A stretch of DNA of 58,140 nucleotides from Roseivivax halodurans JCM 10272 (lineage in GTDB: Bacteria; Pseudomonadota; Alphaproteobacteria; Rhodobacterales; Rhodobacteraceae), in assembly GCF_000521785.1 (NCBI RefSeq), contig NZ_JALZ01000018.1:1-58140 (forward strand), read 5' to 3'. The notes under the pieces were generated by a model. The model ran no database searches. It was not told where the DNA came from and was given only the letters and a program-made list of their open reading frames with translations. Positions 26,494-35,102 of this stretch are shown piece by piece. The stretch's first letter is position 1, and every line of letters starts with the position of its first letter. A program made the translations under genes and the position numbers.

Positions 26494-28803
26494 ATGAGCC
26501 AGCTTCCCACCAAGGCGCAGATCCTCGACTGGATCTCCGAGAACCCGACCCTGACCGCCAAGCGCGACATCGCCAAGGCGTTCGACATCAAGGGTGCCGA
26601 CCGCATCGACCTCAAGCGCATCCTGAAGGAGCTCGAGGCCGAAGGGCATCTCGAGAAGCGCAAGAAGACCTACCGCGATCCCGACCGTCTGCCGCCGGTC
26701 TCGGTGCTGCAGGTGCGCGCACCGAGCCGCGACGGCGATCTCTACGCCCAGCCGCTCGAATGGCACGGCGCAGGGGTGGAGCCGGTGGTGCTGGTGATCA
26801 CGCGGGCCTCCGACCCCGCGCTCGGCGAGGGCGACCGCATCCTCGCGCGGCTCACGGCGGTGCACGGCGACGGGCACAATTACGAGGCGCGGGTCATCCG
26901 CCGCATCGGCTCGAGCCCCCGCAAAGTGGTGGGCATCTTCCGCAAGGATTCCGAAAGCGGCCGCATCCTGCCCATCGACAAGGGCGCCGCGACGGAATGG
27001 ACCGTCGCCCCTGATGCAACCGGCGGCGCGAAGGAGGGCGAGCTCGTGGAAGCCGAGCAGGCCGGTCCCAAGGGCCGCCTCGGCCTGCCCCGCGCCCGCA
27101 TCACGGCGCGCATCGGCGATCCGACCGAACCCAAGGCCGTCTCGCTCATCGCGATCCATCAGCACGGCATCCCCGACGATTTTCCCGAAGAGGTGCTGGC
27201 CGAGGCCGACCGCATGAAGCCTGCGGGGCTCAGCGGCCGCGAGGATCTGCGCGATCTGCCGCTCGTCACGATCGACCCCGAGGATGCCCGCGACCACGAC
27301 GACGCGGTATTCGCCGAACCCGACACCGACCCGAAGAACGAGGGCGGCCATGTCATCTGGGTCGCCATCGCCGATGTCGCCCATTACGTGACCCCGGGCT
27401 CGGAACTCGACCGCGAGGCCCGCCGCCGCGGCAATTCGAGCTATTTTCCCGACCGGGTCGTGCCCATGCTGCCGGACCGCCTCTCGGGCGATCTCTGCTC
27501 GCTGCACGAGGGAGTGCCGCGCGCCTGCATCGCCGCCCGCATCGTGATCGACGCCTCGGGCGAGAAGAAATCGGCCCGCTTCGTGCGCGGCCTGATGCGC
27601 TCGCCCGCCTCGCTGACCTACCAGCAGGCGCAGGCTGCCAAGGACGGCAATCCGGACGAAAAGACCGCGCCCTTCGTCGAGACGGTGATCGAGCCGCTCT
27701 ATGCCGCCTATGCCGCGCTCAAGTCGGCGCGCGAGCGGCGCCAGCCGCTCGACCTCGACCTGCCCGAACGGCGCATCCGGCTCGGCGAGGACGGTGTCGT
27801 GGAAAGCGTCAACTTCACCGAACGGCTCGACGCGCACCGCCTGATCGAGGAGTTTATGATCCTCGCCAACGTCGCCACAGCGGAGAAGCTGATCGAGAAG
27901 AAGACCCCGCTCCTCTTCCGCGTCCACGAGGAGCCGCCGCAGGACAAGCTCGAATCCTTGCGCGACACCGCCGACGCTGCGGGCCTCACGCTCGCCAAGG
28001 GACAGGTGCTCGAGACTGCGCATCTCAACCGCCTCCTGCACGAAGCCGCGGGTCGGGACGAGAGCGAGCTCATCAACCTCGCCACGCTCCGCGCGATGAC
28101 GCAGGCCTATTACAGCCCGAAGAATTTCGGCCATTTCGGTCTCGCCCTGCGCAACTACGCGCATTTCACCTCGCCGATCCGCCGCTACGCCGACCTCGTC
28201 GTGCACCGCGCGCTGGTCACGGCGCATGGCTGGGGCGAGGACGGCCTCTCCGAACAGGAGATAGAGAAGCTCGACGCGACCGCGACCCATATCTCGGAAA
28301 CCGAGCGCCGCTCGATGACTGCAGAGCGCGACACCACCGACCGCTACCTTGCGTCGTATCTGTCAGAGCGGATCGGCGCGGAGTTCACCGGCCGCATCTC
28401 GGGCGTCGCCAAGTTCGGCGTCTTCGTGAAGCTCGACGAGACCGGCGCCGACGGGCTCGTGCCGATCCGAAACCTCGGCAACGAATTCTTCCATTTCGAC
28501 CGTGACGCCGGGACGCTGATGGGTGCCAATACCGGCACGATCGTCATGCCCGGCATGAGGGCGACGGTGAAGCTTGTGGAGGCGGCACCCGTCACAGGGG
28601 GCATCGGCCTCGAGCTTCTGACCCTGGAGGAGGCGGACATCGATCGCGGCCCGCGCCGGACGCAGCGTCGCGGCAAGCCCGGCCAGCATGTCCCGAAAGG
28701 CAAAGGTCCCAAGGGCAAGGCGCCCGAGCGCCGCAAGCTCGTGCGGACCAAGCGCAAGGACGCCAAGACCGCGACCAAACGGAAACGCAGCGCGCGGACC
28801 TGA
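26494..28803 (+). CDS. rnr: Ribonuclease R
   Basis: 769 residues from MSQLPTKAQILDWISENP. The start is a winged-helix domain (AKRDIAKAFDIKGADRIDLKRILKELEAEGHL), followed by cold-shock-like RNA-binding domains, then the RNB catalytic centre TIDPEDARDHDDAVFAEPD whose aspartates bind magnesium. An S1 domain (GRISGVAKFGVFVKLDETGADGLVP) and a lysine/arginine-rich tail of about 50 residues close it. It is a processive 3-to-5 exoribonuclease that degrades structured RNA. There is no strong ribosome site, but this start matches the family length. Confidence 0.97.
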   Translation: MSQLPTKAQILDWISENPTLTAKRDIAKAFDIKGADRIDLKRILKELEAEGHLEKRKKTYRDPDRLPPVSVLQVRAPSRDGDLYAQPLEWHGAGVEPVVLVITRASDPALGEGDRILARLTAVHGDGHNYEARVIRRIGSSPRKVVGIFRKDSESGRILPIDKGAATEWTVAPDATGGAKEGELVEAEQAGPKGRLGLPRARITARIGDPTEPKAVSLIAIHQHGIPDDFPEEVLAEADRMKPAGLSGREDLRDLPLVTIDPEDARDHDDAVFAEPDTDPKNEGGHVIWVAIADVAHYVTPGSELDREARRRGNSSYFPDRVVPMLPDRLSGDLCSLHEGVPRACIAARIVIDASGEKKSARFVRGLMRSPASLTYQQAQAAKDGNPDEKTAPFVETVIEPLYAAYAALKSARERRQPLDLDLPERRIRLGEDGVVESVNFTERLDAHRLIEEFMILANVATAEKLIEKKTPLLFRVHEEPPQDKLESLRDTADAAGLTLAKGQVLETAHLNRLLHEAAGRDESELINLATLRAMTQAYYSPKNFGHFGLALRNYAHFTSPIRRYADLVVHRALVTAHGWGEDGLSEQEIEKLDATATHISETERRSMTAERDTTDRYLASYLSERIGAEFTGRISGVAKFGVFVKLDETGADGLVPIRNLGNEFFHFDRDAGTLMGANTGTIVMPGMRATVKLVEAAPVTGGIGLELLTLEEADIDRGPRRTQRRGKPGQHVPKGKGPKGKAPERRKLVRTKRKDAKTATKRKRSART

Positions 28804-28934
28804 CGGGGGAACCGGACGCGCACGCGTTGCGTTCACGTAAAGTACAGCTTCGCCTGTCAAGCGAAACCTGTGCTTCCGAGGTTGCGATCCCTTTGCTACT
28901 CTGCCTCAAAACGAGCAGAGCAGCAGGTATTCCC

Positions 28935-30221
28935 ATGATCGTCCGACTGACCCTCGGCGCTCTCGCGTCCGTACTTCTCACAGAGGCCGCCCATGCCCAG
29001 GTTCTGGACCGCTCCCTGCGTCCCGAGATCCGCCCCGAAGACGAGCTGGTGACGCGCAGCGCTGTGACCCTCTCCGAAACGCCCGTGACCCAAGAGGCGG
29101 CGCATCCGGGCTTCGCGGTCTGGACCGACGGCTTCCGCGAACGGGCGCGTGCCGCGGGCATCCCCGCGGCAACCCTCGATGCCGCCCTTGCCACCGCGAG
29201 CTACCTCCCGGACGTGATCGAGAAGGACCGCCGCCAGTCGGAATTTACCAAGACCATCTGGCAATATCTCGGCAGTGCCGTCTCCGACAGCCGGATCGAG
29301 ACCGGCCAGGCCAAGCTCGCCGCGCATTCCGACACGCTTGCTAGCATCGAAGCGCGTTACGATGTCGACCGCGAAGCGGTGCTGGCGATCTGGGGCATGG
29401 AGAGCGCATACGGATCCTACCGGGGCGACACGCCGATCGTGAGCGCGCTCGCGACGCTCGCCTATGACGGCCGCCGCGGCGACTTCTTCGAGGCGCAGCT
29501 GATCGCCGCGCTCGAGATCCTCGCCTCAGGCGACACCACGCCCGATGCGATGACGGGCTCCTGGGCCGGAGCCATGGGCCACACCCAGTTCATGCCTACC
29601 TCCTACCAGTCGCTCGCCGTCGATTTCACCGGCGACGGACGCCGCGACATCTGGTCGGACGATCCGACCGATGCGCTCGCCTCCACCGCGGCCTATCTCT
29701 CGCATCACGGATGGATCCCCGGAATGCCGTGGGGCGTCGAGGTGCAGCTGCCGCAGGGCTTCGATTTCGAGCTCGCAGGGCGCGACACACGCAAGATGCC
29801 GTCCGACTGGGCCGGGCTCGGCGTGGTCGGGATCGACGGAGAGCCGGTGCGCGATTTCGGCTCGGCCTCGCTCTTCCTGCCTGCCGGATCGGGCGGCGCG
29901 GCGTTCCTGACCTTCAAGAATTTCGACGTCATCAAGCGCTACAACCCCTCCGACGCCTATGCGATGGGGGTCGGGCATCTCGCCGACCGCATTGCCGGAA
30001 AGGGTCCGATTCGAAGCGAATGGCCCGCCGACGAGCGCGGCCTGACCTTCGCCGAACGGCAGGAGCTGCAGCGCCGACTGAGTGCCCGCGGCTTCGACAC
30101 GGCAGGCGTCGACGGCAGGATCGGCCCGCGCACCGTCGCGGCCCTGCGGGACTTCCAGCGCGCCAGCGGCCTCGCCCCCGACGGCTACGCCTCGCTCTCC
30201 CTGCTCGACCGCCTGCGCTGA
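28935..30221 (+). CDS. Lytic murein transglycosylase, MltB family, with peptidoglycan-binding domain
   Basis: 428 residues from MIVRLTLGALASVLL, a signal peptide ending near AHA-Q. The catalytic SLT-type domain contains AIWGMESAYGSYRG (catalytic Glu156) and GSWAGAMGHTQFMPTSY. The C-terminal 70 residues (ERQELQRRLSARGFDTAGVDGRIG) are a PG_binding_1 domain. It cleaves glycan strands to anhydromuropeptides in the periplasm. A second copy of the same architecture, but with a lipobox, is encoded at 35103-36245; this one lacks the lipobox cysteine and should be soluble. Confidence 0.94.
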   Translation: MIVRLTLGALASVLLTEAAHAQVLDRSLRPEIRPEDELVTRSAVTLSETPVTQEAAHPGFAVWTDGFRERARAAGIPAATLDAALATASYLPDVIEKDRRQSEFTKTIWQYLGSAVSDSRIETGQAKLAAHSDTLASIEARYDVDREAVLAIWGMESAYGSYRGDTPIVSALATLAYDGRRGDFFEAQLIAALEILASGDTTPDAMTGSWAGAMGHTQFMPTSYQSLAVDFTGDGRRDIWSDDPTDALASTAAYLSHHGWIPGMPWGVEVQLPQGFDFELAGRDTRKMPSDWAGLGVVGIDGEPVRDFGSASLFLPAGSGGAAFLTFKNFDVIKRYNPSDAYAMGVGHLADRIAGKGPIRSEWPADERGLTFAERQELQRRLSARGFDTAGVDGRIGPRTVAALRDFQRASGLAPDGYASLSLLDRLR

Positions 30222-30242
30222 TACCGGATGCCGAACATCGCG

Positions 30243-30268
30243 TTAACCTTGACGCCCATCAAGGTTAA
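30243..30268. repeat. AT-rich perfect inverted repeat between convergent genes
   Basis: TTAACCTTGA at 30243-30252 and TCAAGGTTAA at 30259-30268 are perfect complements with a CGCCCA loop, and flanking GCG/TGC extends the pairing with one G-U. It is AT-rich in a GC-rich region, lies 21 bases past the transglycosylase stop and has no T run. It may be a terminator or a protein site. Confidence 0.6.
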
Positions 30269-30297
30269 TGCGCGGCCGTCCGCACTAAGGTCGGGCT

Positions 30298-30334
30298 CTT
30301 CTTCTTGACGAAAATATCCCCGCCGGAGGCTCCG
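30298..30334 (-). repeat. Dispersed 37-base intergenic repeat, copy B
   Basis: It is 34 of 37 identical to copy A (7126-7162). On the minus strand it reads as a CGGAGCCTCCG dyad, then GGGGATATTTTCG and TCAAGAAGAAG, beginning 18 bases past the rppH stop. As with copy A, it lies at the end of a minus-strand gene in a convergent gap. Confidence 0.78.
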
Positions 30335-30352
30335 ACCTTCGCGGCGCGCGGC

Positions 30353-30835
30353 TCAGATCCGGTCGCGGAACGCGGCCACCACCTGCGCGTAGACTTCGCG
30401 CTTGAAGGGCACGATTTCAGCCTCCAACCGGTCGACCGGCAGCCACCGCCATTCCGAGAACTCGGGATGTTCGGTGTTGATGTCGATCTGATCGTCGGCC
30501 CCCCGGAAGCGCAGCAGGAACCATTTCTGCTCCTGCCCGCGGAACCGGCCCTTCCAGATCCGCGGCACGAGGTCGTGGGGAAGATCGTAGGTGATCCACT
30601 CCCCGGTCTCGGCTTCGATTTCGACCAGATCCGCCGTCACACCCGTCTCTTCCCGAAGCTCCCTTAGGGCCGCCTCGCGCGGGCTCTCGCCCGGATCGAC
30701 GCCGCCCTGCGGCATCTGCCAGGCGCGGCCTTCCATGTCCCGCCGCTGCCCGACGAAGACATGTCCTTCGTCATTCACGAGCATCACGCCAACGCAGGGG
30801 CGATAGGGCAGCGCTTCGATTTCCTCTGGCGTCAT
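30353..30835 (-). CDS. rppH: RNA pyrophosphohydrolase
   Basis: 160 residues. The Nudix box spans residues 44-66, from GGVDPGE to ELREETGV, with the acidic residues of RELREE as magnesium ligands. The opening [25 protein letters not shown] and the later EWITYDLP and QKWFLLRF are RppH-type. It removes pyrophosphate from the 5-prime end of mRNA and so triggers decay; RNase R in the same window acts at the other end. A strong terminator separates it from ctpA upstream. Confidence 0.95.
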   Translation of the reverse strand: MTPEEIEALPYRPCVGVMLVNDEGHVFVGQRRDMEGRAWQMPQGGVDPGESPREAALRELREETGVTADLVEIEAETGEWITYDLPHDLVPRIWKGRFRGQEQKWFLLRFRGADDQIDINTEHPEFSEWRWLPVDRLEAEIVPFKREVYAQVVAAFRDRI

Positions 30836-30904
30836 CGCGGAGCTCCGTCTGGTGACCTGAACGCGGACCTATCCCGCGCGAGACCTGCCATCCAGCCGGA
30901 TCGC

Positions 30905-30940
30905 ACGAAAAAACGCCCTGCCGGGGTCCGGCAGGGCGTT
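30905..30940 (-). terminator. Intrinsic terminator after ctpA
   Basis: AACGCCCTGCCGG at 30912-30924 pairs perfectly with CCGGCAGGGCGTT at 30928-30940 around GGT. On the minus strand it is followed by TTTTTTCG. It lies 21 bases past the ctpA stop. This is the clearest rho-independent terminator in the window and ends the gpmI-envC-ctpA unit. Confidence 0.93.
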
Positions 30941-30961
30941 CATTAAGAATGCACCGAAGCC

Positions 30962-32380
30962 TCAGTTCTCGGTGGTCGACTCGTCCTCCGAGCCGACGCC
31001 GGCATTGGCCTGCGCTTCCATCGCCGCGCGGGCGGCCTCGGGGCCAAGCGCCGCGAGGCCCTTGAGGATATCGATCGCGTAGGCGAGCTGGTAATCCTCC
31101 TCGCGGAGCGCCGCCGCCTCTTCGGCCCGGGCGCGATCCTCCTCGATCTGCCGGATCTCGTCTTCGGATAGCGAATCGTTGTCGAGCGCACCGCGAAGAT
31201 CCGCCTCGGTGCGGCTCGGGAGGCTGGCGGGACCGTCTTCCTCCTCGCCCTCGGCCTCCTCGTTCTGCGGCTGTCGCGGCTGCGCGACGATGATGTCGGG
31301 CGAGACCCCCAACGCCTGGATCGAGCGGCCGGACGGGGTGTAGTAGCGCGCCGTCGTCAGGCGCATCGCGCCGTCCCCGCGCAGCGGCATCACCGTCTGG
31401 ACGGAGCCCTTGCCGAAGGTCTTGGTGCCGACGACGATCGCCCGGCGGTGGTCCTGCAGCGCGCCCGCCACGATCTCGGAAGCCGAGGCGGAGCCTCCGT
31501 TGACCAGAACGACGATCGGCTTGCCGTCGGCGAGATCGCCTTCGGTGGCATTGAAGCGCTCTCCCATCTGCGGATCGCGCGACCGGGTCGAGACGATCTC
31601 GCCCGCGTCGAGGAAGCCGTCCGACACCTTGATCGCCTGCGTGAGCAATCCGCCCGGGTTGTTGCGCAGATCGAGCACGATGCCGTTGACGTTCTCCATG
31701 CCGCCCGCGGCCTCGACCTGCTCGGCGAGCCCCTCCTCGAGATTGGGGAAGGTCTGGTCGTTGAAGGTCGTCACGCGCAGCACCACGGTGTCGCCTTCGG
31801 TCCGCGCCCGCACCGCGGTCAGCGTGATCGTGTCGCGGGTGATGGTCACGTCGAAGGGCTCTTCCTCGCCTTCGCGCACGACGGTGATGACGATCTCGGA
31901 ACCGACCGGCCCGCGCATCAGATCGACGGCCTCGTCAAGATTCAGGCCCAGGACCGACTCGCCGTCCACATGGGTGATGAAGTCACCGGCCTCGATCCCG
32001 GCCTCGGCAGCGGGCGTTCCGTCGATGGGCGAGACCACCTTCACGAAACCGTCCTCCTGCGTGACCTCGATGCCGAGGCCGCCGAATTCGCCGCGCGTCT
32101 GGACCCGCATGGCCTGCGCGTCGTCGGGAGAGAGGTAGGAGGAATGCGGGTCCAGCGAGGTCAGCATCCCGTTGATCGCCGCCTCGATCAGCTCTTTCTC
32201 GTCCACCTGCTCGACGTAATCGGCGCGGATGCGTTCGAAGATGTCGCCAAAGAGATCGAGCTGCTGGTAGACGCTCGAGGAACTGTCGCTTTCCTGCGCA
32301 AGCAGCGGGCCCACGAACTGGGTAGTCGCGACCGCGCCGGCGAGCGTTCCGCCAACCGCGGCCATGAGGAAACGTTTCAT
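30962..32380 (-). CDS. ctpA: S41 family C-terminal processing peptidase
   Basis: 472 residues. An N-terminal signal or anchor (MKRFLMAAVGGTLAGAVATTQ) is followed by a PDZ domain around residues 95-180 (GLGIEVTQEDGFVKVVSPIDG). The S41 core has catalytic Ser299 in NGGSASASEIVAGAL and Lys324 in KTFGKGSVQ. A long acidic tail, rich in glutamate, closes it. It degrades or trims periplasmic proteins, often murein hydrolases. It lies 7 bases after envC, and gpmI-envC-ctpA is a known alphaproteobacterial order. Confidence 0.95.
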   Translation of the reverse strand: MKRFLMAAVGGTLAGAVATTQFVGPLLAQESDSSSSVYQQLDLFGDIFERIRADYVEQVDEKELIEAAINGMLTSLDPHSSYLSPDDAQAMRVQTRGEFGGLGIEVTQEDGFVKVVSPIDGTPAAEAGIEAGDFITHVDGESVLGLNLDEAVDLMRGPVGSEIVITVVREGEEEPFDVTITRDTITLTAVRARTEGDTVVLRVTTFNDQTFPNLEEGLAEQVEAAGGMENVNGIVLDLRNNPGGLLTQAIKVSDGFLDAGEIVSTRSRDPQMGERFNATEGDLADGKPIVVLVNGGSASASEIVAGALQDHRRAIVVGTKTFGKGSVQTVMPLRGDGAMRLTTARYYTPSGRSIQALGVSPDIIVAQPRQPQNEEAEGEEEDGPASLPSRTEADLRGALDNDSLSEDEIRQIEEDRARAEEAAALREEDYQLAYAIDILKGLAALGPEAARAAMEAQANAGVGSEDESTTEN

Positions 32381-32387
32381 TGAGATA

Positions 32388-33503
32388 TCATCCCTTGTCG
32401 GTTGCGAACCACGTCAGCGGATCGACGGGGCGCTGTCCTTCTCTGACTTCCATGTAAAGCGTGTCCGAAGCCGGAGATAAAGCCCCATCACCCGAAGGTG
32501 ACGGCGCGGGCTCTTGTCCGTCCATGAGCCCGACCGGCGCTCCTTGCGGCATCACCTCGCCGATCTCGCCGTACACCGTTCCAAGGCCGGCGAAGACGAA
32601 GAGCAGATCCGGCTGCGGCTCGAGGATCGACACCAGACCCAGGTCGAGCAGCGGCCCCCGATAACGCAAAGTCGCCGGCACCGGCGTCGTGACCAGAGCC
32701 TGCGGAGGTGTCTCGATGACGATGCCCGGGCGCTCGATCCCCGCCGCATCGGCCTCCCCCGCCTCGCGCAGGATCCGCCCCGGGACCGGCAGCGCCAGCT
32801 CACCCTTCAGATGACGGATATCGACGTCGGTCGGCGCCTCGTCGCCCTTGGGAATGTTGCCGAGGCCGCTTGCGAAAGCCGTCAGCGTCTCGCTCGCGCC
32901 GATCAGGATTGCGGTCTTAACGGGATCTTCGGTGAAGCGCTTCGGCAGGTCGGTCCGGTCCGCGATCGCCCGACTGAGCTCGGCCCGCGCCGCCTGCACG
33001 CCCGCAAGGCCCTCGGTCAGTCGCGCTTCCGCGCTCCGCTGGAGCGCCCTGATCGTCTCTGCTTCTTCGAGGTCGCGCCTGAGCACCTCGGCCTCCTCCG
33101 CCAGGGCCGGAGTGACCGCGGAGACGAGCATGCCCGCCCGCGCCGCGCCCATCGGTCCACCCGGATGAAGGAGCTGCTGCGGGGTTTCCGCGCGCGAGAG
33201 CGTCTGCAGAACGCCGAGGAGCCGCGCCACCTCGCCTTCGCGTGCCGCCAATCTGCGCGAGATCTGCGCCTCGCGACCCGAAGCCGTGCGGAGGCTGTCG
33301 CGCACGCCCGCGAGCCCCGCCTCGAAGGCGCGCACCGTCGCCGTCAGCGCCTTGACGCGGTCCCCTGCACCCTCGGCCCGTTCGAGCCGGAGCTGCGCTC
33401 TCTCGAGCTCCTCCGCGGCAGCCCGCACCGCTGCGGCGGCGCCGGCATCCTGCGCCGCCGCCGGCCCCGCGAGAAGGAGCGAGAGAAGCGCCGCACGGAT
33501 CAT
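32388..33503 (-). CDS. EnvC-like murein hydrolase activator (degenerate LytM)
   Basis: 371 residues with a signal peptide (MIRAALLSLLLAGPAAAQ). Residues about 20-200 are coiled coil, rich in alanine, glutamate and arginine. The C-terminal region from LKGELALPVPGRILREAG to LYMEVREGQRPVDPLTWF is a LytM/M23 fold. The zinc-binding histidines of active M23 peptidases are absent, so it should activate amidases rather than cut wall itself, as EnvC does. Its start overlaps the gpmI stop (ATGA) and ctpA follows by 7 bases. Confidence 0.9.
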   Translation of the reverse strand: MIRAALLSLLLAGPAAAQDAGAAAAVRAAAEELERAQLRLERAEGAGDRVKALTATVRAFEAGLAGVRDSLRTASGREAQISRRLAAREGEVARLLGVLQTLSRAETPQQLLHPGGPMGAARAGMLVSAVTPALAEEAEVLRRDLEEAETIRALQRSAEARLTEGLAGVQAARAELSRAIADRTDLPKRFTEDPVKTAILIGASETLTAFASGLGNIPKGDEAPTDVDIRHLKGELALPVPGRILREAGEADAAGIERPGIVIETPPQALVTTPVPATLRYRGPLLDLGLVSILEPQPDLLFVFAGLGTVYGEIGEVMPQGAPVGLMDGQEPAPSPSGDGALSPASDTLYMEVREGQRPVDPLTWFATDKG

Positions 33504-35011
33504 CGCGCGATGAGGCTCCGCCCCGTCATTTCCCCGGGTTGGTCGAGCCCCATGAGCTCGAGAAGCGTCGGCGCGAGGTCGGCGAGCCGTCCGTCGCTAA
33601 GCCGCGCCCCCTCGGGGCCGCCCACGAGGATCACCGGAACCGGGTTCAGCGTGTGCGCGGTGTGCGCGCCGCCGGTCGCGGGATCCACCATCACGTCGCA
33701 ATTGCCGTGGTCTGCGGTGACGATCATCGCTCCGCCCGCCGTCTTCAGAGCCGCGAGGACCTCGCCCAGCCCGCGGTCGACCTCTTCGCAGGCCGCGATC
33801 GCGGCATCGAGATCGCCGGTATGCCCGACCATGTCGGGATTCGCGTAATTCACGACGATGAGGTCGTAGCCCTTCCCGATCGCGTCGACGAAGGACCTGG
33901 TCACCTCCGGTGCGCTCATCTCGGGCTGCAGATCGTAGGTCGCGACATCCGGCGATTTCGGCATGTTGCGGTCCTCACCTTCCTCCGGGGCCTCCTTGCC
34001 GCCGTTGAGGAAGAAGGTGACATGCGGGTATTTCTCGGTCTCCGCGAGCCGGAACTGGGTGAGCCCGTGTTTGGCCACCCATTCGCCGAGCGTGTTGACG
34101 ATCTCGCGTTTGGGGTAGGCCGTCGTCATGTAATTGGCATGGGCCTGCGAATACTCGACCATGCCGAGGAGGGCGGACAGCTCCGGCCTGTCCCGCTCGA
34201 ACCCGTCGAAGTCCGGCGCACCGAGAGCGGCGAGAATCTCGCGCGCGCGGTCGGCGCGGAAGTTGAGGCAGAAGAGCCCGTCGCCCTTGGCGAGCCCGGC
34301 ATAGTCCCCGATCACGGTCGCGGGGATGAACTCGTCCGACTTGCCCGCCTCATAGGCCTGCGCGACTGCGGCCCCGGCGCTCTCCGCGCGCTCGCCCTGC
34401 CCCGAGACGATCGCGTCGTAGGCGGTCTTCACCCTGTCCCACCGGTTGTCGCGGTCCATGGCGAAGTAACGCCCGATCACCGTTCCGATCCCTGCCGCAC
34501 CGGGCAGCTTCGCCTCGAGGTCCGGGACGAACGCGTCGGCGGATTTCGGGGCCACGTCCCGCCCGTCGGTGATCGCGTGAACGATCACGTCGAGCCCCTT
34601 GTCCGCCAGCAGCCGCGCCGCCGCGGCGATGTGGTCGAGATGGCCGTGAACGCCGCCGTCCGACACCACTCCGAAGAGATGCGCGCGGCCGCCCACATCC
34701 TTCACCGTCTCCGCAAATCCGAGGATCGCCTCGTTCTCGAAGAAGCTTCCCTCTTCGATGGCGAGGTCGATCTGGCCGAGATCCATCGCCACCACCCGGC
34801 CCGCGCCGATATTGGTGTGCCCGACCTCGGAATTGCCCATCTGACCGCGCGGCAGCCCCACATCGGGCCCATGGGTGACGAGCGTCGCGTTCGGGCACTC
34901 GGCCATCAGCCGGTCCATGTTCGGCGTCTTGGCCAGCGCCGGCGCGTTCCCCTCGCGGCTGTCCGAGAGGCCCCAGCCGTCGAGGATCGTCAGAACTACG
35001 GGTTTCGCCAT
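33500..35011 (-). CDS. gpmI: 2,3-bisphosphoglycerate-independent phosphoglycerate mutase
   Basis: 503 residues from MAKPVVLTILDGWGLSDSREGN, the phosphatase-fold start. The catalytic serine is in RGQMGNSEVGHTNIGAGRVV (about residue 60), and metal ligands include ITADHGNCDVM and the ITDGRDVAPKSA loop. It interconverts 3- and 2-phosphoglycerate in glycolysis using manganese. It is the first gene of a unit that continues with envC and ctpA by a 4-base overlap, linking a glycolytic enzyme to wall remodelling genes at the level of translation. Confidence 0.97.
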   Translation of the reverse strand: MAKPVVLTILDGWGLSDSREGNAPALAKTPNMDRLMAECPNATLVTHGPDVGLPRGQMGNSEVGHTNIGAGRVVAMDLGQIDLAIEEGSFFENEAILGFAETVKDVGGRAHLFGVVSDGGVHGHLDHIAAAARLLADKGLDVIVHAITDGRDVAPKSADAFVPDLEAKLPGAAGIGTVIGRYFAMDRDNRWDRVKTAYDAIVSGQGERAESAGAAVAQAYEAGKSDEFIPATVIGDYAGLAKGDGLFCLNFRADRAREILAALGAPDFDGFERDRPELSALLGMVEYSQAHANYMTTAYPKREIVNTLGEWVAKHGLTQFRLAETEKYPHVTFFLNGGKEAPEEGEDRNMPKSPDVATYDLQPEMSAPEVTRSFVDAIGKGYDLIVVNYANPDMVGHTGDLDAAIAACEEVDRGLGEVLAALKTAGGAMIVTADHGNCDVMVDPATGGAHTAHTLNPVPVILVGGPEGARLSDGRLADLAPTLLELMGLDQPGEMTGRSLIAR

Positions 35012-35102
35012 GGGTCACGCCTCGCTTCAACCGTTTGCCACGGCTTACAGGCTCACCCCGCCGGTGAAAAGGAACCGCGCCGCAGGTGCCGTTCCGATGG
35101 GC

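Noticed and set aside
26287-28290. A 667-codon open frame opposite rnr
   Set aside because: Low-complexity arginine, leucine and valine-rich product with no motif; RNase R on the other strand has clear catalytic residues.
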